Of a stretch of DNA of 8,615 bases, positions 1-6,279 are shown one piece after another (the first letter of the stretch is position 1; each line of letters starts with the position of its first letter). A program made the position numbers and the translations under genes. The DNA is from Desulfotignum sp. (GTDB lineage Bacteria > Desulfobacterota > Desulfobacteria > Desulfobacterales > Desulfobacteraceae): assembly GCA_011390695.1 (NCBI GenBank), contig JAABRW010000445.1, positions 1-8,615 on the forward strand. Reading direction: 5' to 3'. The notes below the pieces were generated by a model. That model was not told the origin of the DNA, made no database searches, and saw only the letters and a list, made by a program, of their open reading frames with translations.

Positions 1-657
1 AATGGTATCCGTCAGGGAGCGGTGAAAATCATGGGGTATAATCCTGAGATCGCCTTTGACATCCTGCCCTCCGGCAATACCCTGGATATTGCCGTTTTTG
101 CGATCGACCCGGTGCAGGATCTGGGGAAAAGGCTGGTACCGGCATCTGACGGGGCGGACATGTGTGTTTCCACATGGTGTAAGCTGGACCCCCGGACTGT
201 CCCGATTGCAGCCAAAGCAGCGGCCAATTACCTCAACGGCATGCTGGCCCGCCAGGAGGCAAAAAACCGCGGATGTGATATGGCGGTCATGATGGACACC
301 CAGGGCTTTGTGGCAGAAGGGGCCACAGAATCCATTTTTCTGGTCAAAGACGGCAGGATTATGACCCCGTCCCCGGGAGGCATTTTGCACAGCATCACCC
401 GAAGCAGTGTGATCACCTTGTGCCAGGCCCTGGATATTCCGGTGGATGAAAACCAAATTTCCCGGGATCAACTGGAAACCGTTGATGAGATCTTTTTTGC
501 CTGCACCCCCATGAAGGTGCTGCCGGTAAAAACCTGTGAACAGCGGCCCCTCTCTCCAGTACCCGGGCCGGTCACCCGCCGGCTGGCAGATGTAATGGCG
601 GATGTGACCACCGGCCGGAACCGGCAGTTTGACGACTGGCTCTTTCCCTTGGCCTGA
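1..657 (+). CDS. Class IV (fold-type IV) PLP aminotransferase, 5'-truncated by window edge
   Basis: The frame is open from base 1, so the true start lies outside the window; 218 codons are visible, ending in TGA. The protein matches the branched-chain / D-amino-acid aminotransferase superfamily. The motif AAKAAANY (visible residues about 70-77) contains the likely PLP-binding lysine at codon 72. It is followed by an RQEAKNRGCD segment, the turn DTQGFVAEGATESIF, then KDGRIMTP, the conserved SITRSSVI block and a C-terminal EIFFACTPMKVLPV block that in this family lies near the cofactor phosphate and substrate. The family moves amino groups between amino acids and 2-oxo acids in the cytoplasm; a few members are aminodeoxychorismate lyases. 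The usual EN-[IL]-F has Ser for Asn here, so the exact substrate, and whether it is IlvE-like, is uncertain. The gene is on the same strand as the regulator downstream but separated from it by 149 bp, and is probably a separate unit. Confidence 0.85.
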   Translation, partial: NGIRQGAVKIMGYNPEIAFDILPSGNTLDIAVFAIDPVQDLGKRLVPASDGADMCVSTWCKLDPRTVPIAAKAAANYLNGMLARQEAKNRGCDMAVMMDTQGFVAEGATESIFLVKDGRIMTPSPGGILHSITRSSVITLCQALDIPVDENQISRDQLETVDEIFFACTPMKVLPVKTCEQRPLSPVPGPVTRRLADVMADVTTGRNRQFDDWLFPLA

Positions 658-660
658 TGC

Positions 661-678
661 AGCTTCCAACAGGAAGCT
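661..678 (+). terminator. Hairpin after the aminotransferase gene (weak terminator candidate)
   Basis: A perfect 7-bp stem, AGCTTCC / GGAAGCT, with an AACA loop starts 3 bases after the aminotransferase stop codon. No U-tract follows (the next bases are TGCACAAAATG), so it is not a canonical intrinsic terminator. It may be an mRNA 3'-end stabiliser or a chance inverted repeat. Confidence 0.3.
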
Positions 679-729
679 TGCACAAAATGCCGGGTGCCGG
701 ATCTGCATAAGACTTTCGCGAAATTTTGC

Positions 730-790
730 TTGACAGGCAGAAATAAATTTGGCAGTTTTTAAAAACTGACTTTTAAAAAACTGACTTTTA
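730..790 (+). promoter_or_regulatory. Putative promoter/operator region of the GntR-family gene
   Basis: The leader holds a consensus -35-like hexamer TTGACA (730-735). About 17 bp downstream is a perfect 16-bp palindrome, CAGTTTTTAAAAACTG (753-768). This overlaps a near-perfect tandem repeat: TTTTAAAAACTGAC (757-770), then TTTTAAAAAACTGAC (771-785) and a further TTTTA. No good -10 hexamer is seen at standard spacing. A palindrome plus direct repeat 17-54 bp upstream of a GntR-family start suggests an autoregulatory operator. The sequence does not match the usual FadR-subfamily operator (TNGTNNNACNA), so the bound protein is inferred only from position. Confidence 0.4.
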
Positions 791-806
791 TCGGGGAATC
801 TTATTT

Positions 807-1532
807 ATGTTGCCAACCCTGCAGGATGCGGTTATCAGAAAAGAACGGGTGTCTGACCAGATCAAGACCGTGTTGAAACAGGCGATCCTGGACAGGCATT
901 TCAAACCTGGGGACAAGTTCCCTCCGGAAGTGGAGATTGCCGCCAAATACGAGGTCAGCAAGGCATCCGCCAGAGAGGCCCTGCGGGAACTGGAGTCCGA
1001 AGGCCTGATCCAGAAAAAAAGAGGGGTGTTCGGCGGCAGTTTTGTGGCAGCCCCTGGTCCGGAGAAAATCATGGATGTGGTGACCAATGCCTACCTGTTC
1101 GGTGATGTCACTGCATCGGATCTGGCGGAACTGCGGCGAATTCTGGAGCCGGGCCTGGCTGCCATGGCAGCGGAACGGCGCACCGAAGAAGATCTGGCTG
1201 CCATGGCAGCCTGCATCGAACAGGTATCCCAGTCCATTGACAACGGCACACCGGATCAGACCCTGGCCATATCTTTTCACCGGCTGATTGCCGATGCCTG
1301 CCATAATCCTTTTATCTCCGCCCTGATGGCATCCCTGGTCCATGTATTCCAGCAGGTCCTGGCAAAAACCCCGGATATGGAAACCGCAAAACAGGATCTG
1401 GTATATAACCGCCTGTTTTATGAATGTATCCGGGACAGGGATAAGCAGCGGGCCGCCGAAGTGATGGCAGACCATTTTGACACCCTGGATGATATTATCA
1501 AAAAAGAGGCAGAACATACACATACTGCCTGA
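807..1532 (+). CDS. FadR-subfamily (FCD domain) GntR transcriptional regulator
   Basis: This 241-residue protein has the normal length for the subfamily. Residues about 15-80 form a GntR winged helix: VSDQIKTVLKQAILDRHFKPGDKFPPE, the recognition-helix region VSKASAREALRELESEGLI, and the wing with RGVFGGSFV. Residues about 100-235 form the all-helical FCD ligand-binding domain (DLAELRRILEPGLAAMAAERR, SFHRLIADACHNPFI, RDRDKQRAAEVMADHF). FCD regulators bind small organic acids, often around a metal held by an Asp and three His. Here His158 and His223 are kept, but Ala154 and Asn201 stand where Asp and His are usual, so metal binding may be altered. The ATG start is preceded by GGGGA at 793-797. 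The gene sits 59 bp upstream of tctC on the same strand, so it is the likely local regulator of the transporter and perhaps co-transcribed. The effector is unknown. Confidence 0.9.
   Translation: MLPTLQDAVIRKERVSDQIKTVLKQAILDRHFKPGDKFPPEVEIAAKYEVSKASAREALRELESEGLIQKKRGVFGGSFVAAPGPEKIMDVVTNAYLFGDVTASDLAELRRILEPGLAAMAAERRTEEDLAAMAACIEQVSQSIDNGTPDQTLAISFHRLIADACHNPFISALMASLVHVFQQVLAKTPDMETAKQDLVYNRLFYECIRDRDKQRAAEVMADHFDTLDDIIKKEAEHTHTA
1155..1210 (+). repeat. Duplicated 17-bp palindromic segment inside the regulator gene
   Basis: CTGGCTGCCATGGCAGC occurs at 1155-1171 and again at 1194-1210, 39 bp apart (exactly 13 codons). Each copy holds the perfect 14-bp palindrome GCTGCCATGGCAGC. Both encode Leu-Ala-Ala-Met-Ala-Ala, on two nearby stretches of the FCD domain. 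This is probably coding redundancy or a small internal duplication. Confidence 0.6.
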
Positions 1533-1591
1533 ACCTGATCCCTCTGGCAGGCGGTAATTGTTAACCCTATTTCAAATAAGGATACAGTGTC

Positions 1592-2545
1592 ATGAAAAAA
1601 AAGATTGCAAGTCTCATGCTGGTTGTCATGTTTGCATTACTGGCCGTACCCGGAATCTGTCTGGCGGCCTGGCCCAAAAAACCCATTATGATCATGATTC
1701 CCTGGCCGGCGGGAAATGATCCGTCCACCATGGTGGCCACAGCCATGGCCCCGTTGATGTCAGACGAACTGGGGGTGCCGGTGAAAGTGGTCAACAAGCC
1801 GGGCGGCGGCGCGGTCCTGGCCACCAATGAACTGAGTAACAGCCGGACTGACGGATACACCATGGGCCTGATCTCCATCGGTCCCATGATCACCCAGGTG
1901 CTCCGGGGGAAAACCCCGTATAAAAATGAAGACCTCAAACCCCTGGGACTGGTGTGGTCTTCCCCCTTCACCCTGGCCTGCCGGGCCGATGCCCCTTACA
2001 ACAACCTGGCGGAACTGGCGGAATACGGCAAAACCCATGAACTGAAACTGGCCCACTGGGGCCTGGGGGCGGTGCCCACCCTGATTGCCATGAACGCCGC
2101 CAAAATCGGCGGATTTGAATGGCAGGAAACCGCCTATAAACAGCTGAATCCCCTGCTGGTGGTAAAGGGGGATGCCGATGTCATCACCTTTTCCACCCCC
2201 GGCATCAAGGATTATGTGGAATCCGGACAGATGAAGATCCTGGCCTGTATGCTGCCCCAGCGCCTGGAAGAGTACCCGGATGTCCCCACCGTGGCGGAGC
2301 AGGGTTTCGGGGATGCCTATTCCATCTAGTTCGGCGCCTTTGTGCCGGCAGGCACGCCGGATGATATCGCCGGTCAACTCAGTGACACCTTTTTCAAGGT
2401 CATGGCCATGGCCGAGATCCAGAAAGTGATCAAAAATGTGGGGGTCATTCCCCATCCCACGGACCCGGAAAAAGCCAGAAAACAGATGGACAGCGAGCTG
2501 GCCAATTTCGGCGCCATCATGAAGGATCTGGGTATCATTGAATGA
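1592..2545 (+). pseudogene. tctC: TctC-family TTT solute-binding protein interrupted by an in-frame TAG (pseudogene or amber-decoded gene)
   Basis: TctC/Bug proteins are periplasmic binding proteins that deliver carboxylates or other small molecules to the TctA/TctB permease. Residues 1-25 are a Sec signal peptide (KKK, hydrophobic core, cleavage near CLA/AWP). The mature part shows the family pattern: IMIMIPWPAGNDPS, the GVPVKVVNKPGGGAVLA loop, RTDGYTMG, and PTVAEQGFG. After Ile245 the frame meets TAG (2327-2329) and then continues without a shift as FGAFVPAGTPDDIAGQL to a TGA at 2543-2545. Read through, the product is 317 residues, the normal family length; the upstream piece alone lacks the last 71 residues. 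TAG stands where relatives commonly have Trp in a W-[FY]-G-x-x-[AV]-PAGTP motif, so a TGG-to-TAG change fits. The start has a TAAGGA ribosome-binding site 9 bp upstream. The 3' end overlaps tctB by ATGA. Family assignment is firm; functional status is unresolved. Confidence 0.85.
2327..2329 (+). other. In-frame amber codon inside tctC
   Basis: The TAG codon is followed in the same frame by 71 sense codons that carry the conserved PAGTP motif and a normal TctC C-terminus. No frameshift is needed to restore the protein. The cause may be a nonsense mutation, an assembly error, or a decoded (pyrrolysine or suppressor) codon. Confidence 0.9.
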
Positions 2546-3030
2546 CAGACAGATCCTTATCCAGCAGGACCCATGATCTGCTGGGGTCGGTTCTGGGCAT
2601 ATCTGCCCTGATTCTTCTGATCCTGTCCCCCTGGCTGGTGGACACGTCCGGACCGGATCCCTTTTACAAAGGCCCCCTGGTGTTTCCGCTGATCACCCTG
2701 GGCCTGGTTCTGGCCGGATCGGTGCCGTCACTGATCCGCCTGGCCAGGCCAAAGAATGCCCGATGGTATCTGGACGGGCTTGGTAAACCCTTTCGGGCGC
2801 TGAAGGTACTGGTCTGTCTGGTGCTTTTTCTTGGCGGCCTGGTATTTCTGGGGTTGGAAATATCCACGCTGGTATTCCTGGCGGTGGCCCTGAAACTGGT
2901 GGGGCAGGATTCGCGGCCCAAACTGCTCCTGGTGCCTTTGCTGGTAACCCTTATATTGACGGTGATATTCAAGTATGCTCTGGGGGTCTGGTTTCCCGAA
3001 CCCCTGGTGATGCAGGTTTTTATGGAGTAG
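2542..3030 (+). CDS. tctB: TTT small permease subunit TctB
   Basis: The 162-residue membrane protein is the poorly conserved small subunit of tripartite tricarboxylate transporters, which work with TctA in the inner membrane. Identification rests on size, topology and position between tctC and tctA. Hydrophobic segments lie at about 12-31, 46-66, 87-105, 107-121 and 128-148 (four to five passes). The first loop DTSGPDPFYKGPLVFPLI resembles the post-TM1 region of TctB, where a short polar stretch precedes a [FY]P-containing helix. The start overlaps the end of tctC (ATGA), which implies translational coupling; a ribosome stopping at the tctC amber would end over 200 bp short of this start. The stop is TAG, and the frame continues directly as GCC-ATG into tctA. 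Confidence 0.8.
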   Translation: MTDRSLSSRTHDLLGSVLGISALILLILSPWLVDTSGPDPFYKGPLVFPLITLGLVLAGSVPSLIRLARPKNARWYLDGLGKPFRALKVLVCLVLFLGGLVFLGLEISTLVFLAVALKLVGQDSRPKLLLVPLLVTLILTVIFKYALGVWFPEPLVMQVFME

Positions 3031-3033
3031 GCC

Positions 3034-4548
3034 ATGTTTGCACATATGATGGACGGATTTTATGCCGCTTTTTCCATGGCCAACCTGATCGCCCTTGTGT
3101 TCGGGTCGTTTGTGGGGATCGTGGTGGGGATTCTGCCGGGCCTGGGTCCCATGGTGGGCATGGTGGTACTACTGCCATTCAGTTTTTCCTTTGCCCCGGA
3201 CATTGCCCTGTCTCTGCTGCTCGGCGTGTTCTGCGGCGGGTATTTCGGCGGTGCCATCCCTGCGGTGCTGCTGCGGACCCCGGGGGTGCCCTCTTCCATT
3301 GTCACCAGTTTTGACGGATATCCCCTGACCCAGAAAGGCGAGGCCCAGGCCGGACTTTCAGCCGCCCTGCTGGGATCCTTTGGCGGCGGTATCATCAGTG
3401 TGATGATCCTGATGTTTCTGGCACCGGTTCTGGCCCATGTGGCTGCCAGCTTCGGACCACCCGAGTATTTTACCGTGGCCCTGTTCGGTGTGGTGCTGGT
3501 GGTGATGGCTTTCCGGTCCCAGCTGGGCAGGGGCATCATGCTGCTTGGCCTGGGATTCTGGTTTTCCACCGTGGGCATAGATGGAACCACCCTGAGTGAA
3601 CGGTATGTGTTCGGCACCCTGTCCATGCAGAACGGGCTGGATATTGTGCCCATCTGCCTGGGGCTGTTCGGCATCGGTCAGACCCTGATCCTGGTGGAGC
3701 AGAATATCATGAAAACCGATCATGTCCATCTGAGCCGCTCCACCCTGGATTTTTCCCAGCTGTGGGCCGCACTGAAATACTGGAAAACCCTGATCCGTTC
3801 CGGGGTAATCGGCACCTTTGTGGGACTGCTGCCGGGAACCGGCTCCATCCTGGCTTCTTTTATGTCCTATGATACTGCCAAACGTCTGTCACCGGAAAAA
3901 GACCGGTTCGGCCACGGCACACCGGAAGGGTGCATCGCCTCGGAAGCCGGCAACAATGCGGTGCCGGCCGGTGCCATGATCCCACTGCTCACCCTGGGCA
4001 TCCCCGGTGATGCCCTGAGTGCGGTGCTGCTGGGGGTGTTTACCATCAACGGCATCTATCCGGGACCATTGCTCCTGGTCAAGGAACCGGTCCTCATTTC
4101 CACCCTGTATTTTTCCATGCTGCTCATCAATGTGGCGGCATTTTCCATGCTCATGATCTGGCTCCGGCCCTTTGCCATGATCGTGAAGGTGCCGGGACGG
4201 CTGCTGGCAGTGGTGATCATGGTGATCTCCATGGTGGGGATCTATGCGGTGAACACCCGGCTGTTTGATGCCGGTGTCGCCATCGCCATGGGAATCCTGG
4301 GGTATATCCTGCTGCGGATGGGCTGGCCCGTGGTGACCCTGGTCATGGGGGTGGTGCTTGGGGAGATCATGGAAAACCGCATGCGGGAGACCCTGAGCCT
4401 TGGGGACGGCAGTTTCATGATCCTGTTTCAGCGGCCCATCTGCCTGGTGCTGCTGGCCCTCACCCTGCTCACCATTGCCGTGCCTGTGATTCGGGATATG
4501 CAAAAAACACGGCACCAGGATCCCGGGGCATCTTCTGAAAACAAATGA
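3034..4548 (+). CDS. tctA: TTT large permease subunit TctA
   Basis: This 504-residue polytopic membrane protein has the usual length and about 12 predicted membrane segments. TctA is the cation-coupled transport subunit that takes substrate from the binding protein. Both family signature halves are present. The first has GILPGLGPMVGMVVLLPF (motif ILPGLG at 33-38), YFGG (70-73), TPGVPSS (82-88) and DGYP (94-97). The second has GTFVGLLPGTGSILASF (260-276), SEAGNNAVPAGAMIP with Asn307-Asn308, and TLGIPGD (320-326). Arg81 precedes TPG where Asn is common in relatives. A GGAG ribosome-binding site lies in the last codons of tctB (3024-3027), and only TAG-GCC separates the two reading frames. The C-terminus is a short polar tail. 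Substrate (tricarboxylate, dicarboxylate, aromatic acid or sulfonate) cannot be decided from sequence. Confidence 0.96.
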   Translation: MFAHMMDGFYAAFSMANLIALVFGSFVGIVVGILPGLGPMVGMVVLLPFSFSFAPDIALSLLLGVFCGGYFGGAIPAVLLRTPGVPSSIVTSFDGYPLTQKGEAQAGLSAALLGSFGGGIISVMILMFLAPVLAHVAASFGPPEYFTVALFGVVLVVMAFRSQLGRGIMLLGLGFWFSTVGIDGTTLSERYVFGTLSMQNGLDIVPICLGLFGIGQTLILVEQNIMKTDHVHLSRSTLDFSQLWAALKYWKTLIRSGVIGTFVGLLPGTGSILASFMSYDTAKRLSPEKDRFGHGTPEGCIASEAGNNAVPAGAMIPLLTLGIPGDALSAVLLGVFTINGIYPGPLLLVKEPVLISTLYFSMLLINVAAFSMLMIWLRPFAMIVKVPGRLLAVVIMVISMVGIYAVNTRLFDAGVAIAMGILGYILLRMGWPVVTLVMGVVLGEIMENRMRETLSLGDGSFMILFQRPICLVLLALTLLTIAVPVIRDMQKTRHQDPGASSENK

Positions 4549-4645
4549 TCACCCATGTATTGCACTCCCTGGTAAAAAAACCGAAGAATATGTAACCAGA
4601 TAATAGAAAAAAGCTGTCTAACAAAATATCTGCAAGGAGAAAATA

Positions 4646-6079
4646 ATGAGCTATCCCACCATTTATCCCACCGGTACCACGGTGTACAATCCTGATAAGG
4701 CCTTTAGCGGATATACCCTCTTCCAGGCCAAGGAGCTGGGGGCTATGCTAATTGACATGAATGGCGGTGAAGTCAAACTGTGGAAAGGGCTGCACGGGTT
4801 TCCCAACAAGCTGCTCAAAGGCGGGTATGTAATAGGCCACACCGGGGAGCGTTCCACCCGTTTCAGCATGCAGGATTACCGGGACCTGATCCAGGTGGAC
4901 TGGGACGGCAATATTGCCTGGCAGTTCAACCAGTATGAATTTATTGAAGACCCGGGCGAAGAGCCCCAGTGGATGGCCCGGGCCCACCATGATTACCAGC
5001 GACAGGGTAATCCGGTGGGGTATTATGTGCCGGAAATGGCTGCAGCTGCAGACAATGGCAATACCATGGTCCTGGGCCATAAAAATCTGCAATGCCCGAA
5101 GATTTCCGACAAACCCCTGCTGGATGATGTGATCTATGAAGTGTCCTGGGACGGGGATATCCTCTGGGAATGGGTGTGCAGCGACCATTTTGATGCCTTC
5201 GGATTCCGGGAAGATGCAAAAAACATCCTGTGCCGGGACCCTAACATGCGGCCCTGCGGCGGGGGAATGGGGGACTGGATGCATTTGAACAGCATGTCCC
5301 TGCTGGGTCCCAACAAATGGTATGACAAGGGCGATACCCGGTTTCATCCGGACAATATCATTGCAGACGGCCGGGAAACAAACATCATCTTTATCATCAG
5401 CAAAGAGACGGGTGAGGTGGTCTGGAAGGTCGGGCCGTATTATGACTACACCCCGGAAAGCAAGCTGGGCTGGATCATCGGCCAGCACCATGCCCATATG
5501 ATACCCATGGGACTGCCCGGCGAAGGCAATATCCTGGTGTTTGACAACGGCGGGTGGGCCGGTTACGGGGCCTGCAACCCGGGCAGCCCCACCGGCACCA
5601 AGAATGCTCTGCGCGATTACTCCCGGGTCCTGGAATTTGATCCGGTCACACTGGACATCGTGTGGCAGTACACCCCCCAAGAAGCGGGACTGGTGCACCC
5701 CACGGACAGCAGCCGATTTTACAGCCCGTTCATCAGTTCCGCCCAGCGTCTTCCCAACGGCAACACCTTGATCACCGAGGGCAGCGGCGGCCGGATTATC
5801 GAGATCACCGCCGGCCATGAACTGGTGTGGGAATATATCTCTCCTTACTGGGGCAGGCATTTCAAGATGAACATGGTATACCGGGCGTACCGGTATCCCT
5901 ATGACTATGTTCCCCAGGTGGATCCCCCGGAAGAGGTTGCCATTGCACCGGTGGATGTCACGGCATTCCGCATGCCCAATGCCAGCCCCAAAGGGCCGAG
6001 GTCCCAGGTGTCGGTGGAAGGGGTGCTGCCGTTCCAGAGCTCTTCGGCATTGTGCGTGGTTTCTGATACCGATAAATAG
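4646..6079 (+). CDS. Aryl-sulfate sulfotransferase (ASST)-family beta-propeller protein, no signal peptide
   Basis: The 477-residue protein belongs to the ASST superfamily, whose characterised members move sulfate from a phenolic sulfate ester to another phenol through a histidine, without PAPS. Propeller blades show as repeats of the D-x-x-G-x-[IV]-x-W type: VDWDGNIAWQF, VSWDGDILWEW, SKETGEVVWKV, FDPVTLDIVWQY and TAGHELVWEY. Conserved His-rich motifs follow in order: AHHDYQ (114-115), SDHFDAFGF (His181), WMHLNS (His213), RFHPDN (His234), GQHHAHMIP (281-284) and AQRLPNGNTLITEG. The N-terminus (MSYPTIYPTGTTVYNPDKAFSGYTLF) has no signal peptide, unlike periplasmic E. coli ASST, so a cytoplasmic site is likely. 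A strong AAGGAG site (4634-4639) precedes ATG. It begins 97 bp after tctA on the same strand, so it may be the last gene of that operon or separately started. Family call is firm; the real reaction is untested. The stop is TAG. Confidence 0.88.
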   Translation: MSYPTIYPTGTTVYNPDKAFSGYTLFQAKELGAMLIDMNGGEVKLWKGLHGFPNKLLKGGYVIGHTGERSTRFSMQDYRDLIQVDWDGNIAWQFNQYEFIEDPGEEPQWMARAHHDYQRQGNPVGYYVPEMAAAADNGNTMVLGHKNLQCPKISDKPLLDDVIYEVSWDGDILWEWVCSDHFDAFGFREDAKNILCRDPNMRPCGGGMGDWMHLNSMSLLGPNKWYDKGDTRFHPDNIIADGRETNIIFIISKETGEVVWKVGPYYDYTPESKLGWIIGQHHAHMIPMGLPGEGNILVFDNGGWAGYGACNPGSPTGTKNALRDYSRVLEFDPVTLDIVWQYTPQEAGLVHPTDSSRFYSPFISSAQRLPNGNTLITEGSGGRIIEITAGHELVWEYISPYWGRHFKMNMVYRAYRYPYDYVPQVDPPEEVAIAPVDVTAFRMPNASPKGPRSQVSVEGVLPFQSSSALCVVSDTDK

Positions 6080-6279
6080 GAAGCCCGAAGCCGCCTCCCG
6101 GACTTCAACGGTGATAAACAGACTCAGCCTGCTTTGAAAGTGAACTTGAAAAAGGCTCACACATTCACAACATCAGTTATTCTGAAAGGCAGCAGTTGGA
6201 TAAGTAACCTGCGACCCGGGGACAGGGACAGTGCAGGAAAAATGAAGACTACAACATCATAGACATTCAGGAACGTATC
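6080..6279. other. Intergenic region between the ASST-like and glutaredoxin-like genes
   Basis: This 200-bp gap contains no ORF with gene-like codon use, no strong hairpin with U-tract and no clear promoter pair; TTGAAA occurs at 6133-6138 and 6146-6151 without a convincing -10 element. An AGGA ribosome-binding site lies just upstream of ATG 6280. Reading through the ASST-like TAG would add about 60 residues with no recognisable domain. Confidence 0.6.

Noticed and set aside
801..1523. Minus-strand frame of 240 codons opposite the GntR-family gene
   Set aside because: The plus strand encodes a clear wHTH plus FCD protein; the antisense product is unrecognisable.
1544..1566. Sigma-54-type promoter before tctC (TGGCAG...TTGTT)
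   Set aside because: The required GC at the -12 position is missing at the correct spacing.
2342..2545. Separate small gene starting at GTG 2342
   Set aside because: It is the same frame as tctC and encodes its C-terminal part; no ribosome-binding site supports independent initiation.
3889..4515. Minus-strand frame rich in His, Gln and Pro opposite tctA
   Set aside because: Composition is typical of the antisense of a membrane protein gene; no family features and no ribosome-binding site were evident.
4748..6160. Long minus-strand open frame (470 codons) opposite the ASST-like gene
   Set aside because: It mirrors the plus-strand gene, whose motifs are clear; the antisense translation has no recognisable domain and arises from GC-rich codon bias.
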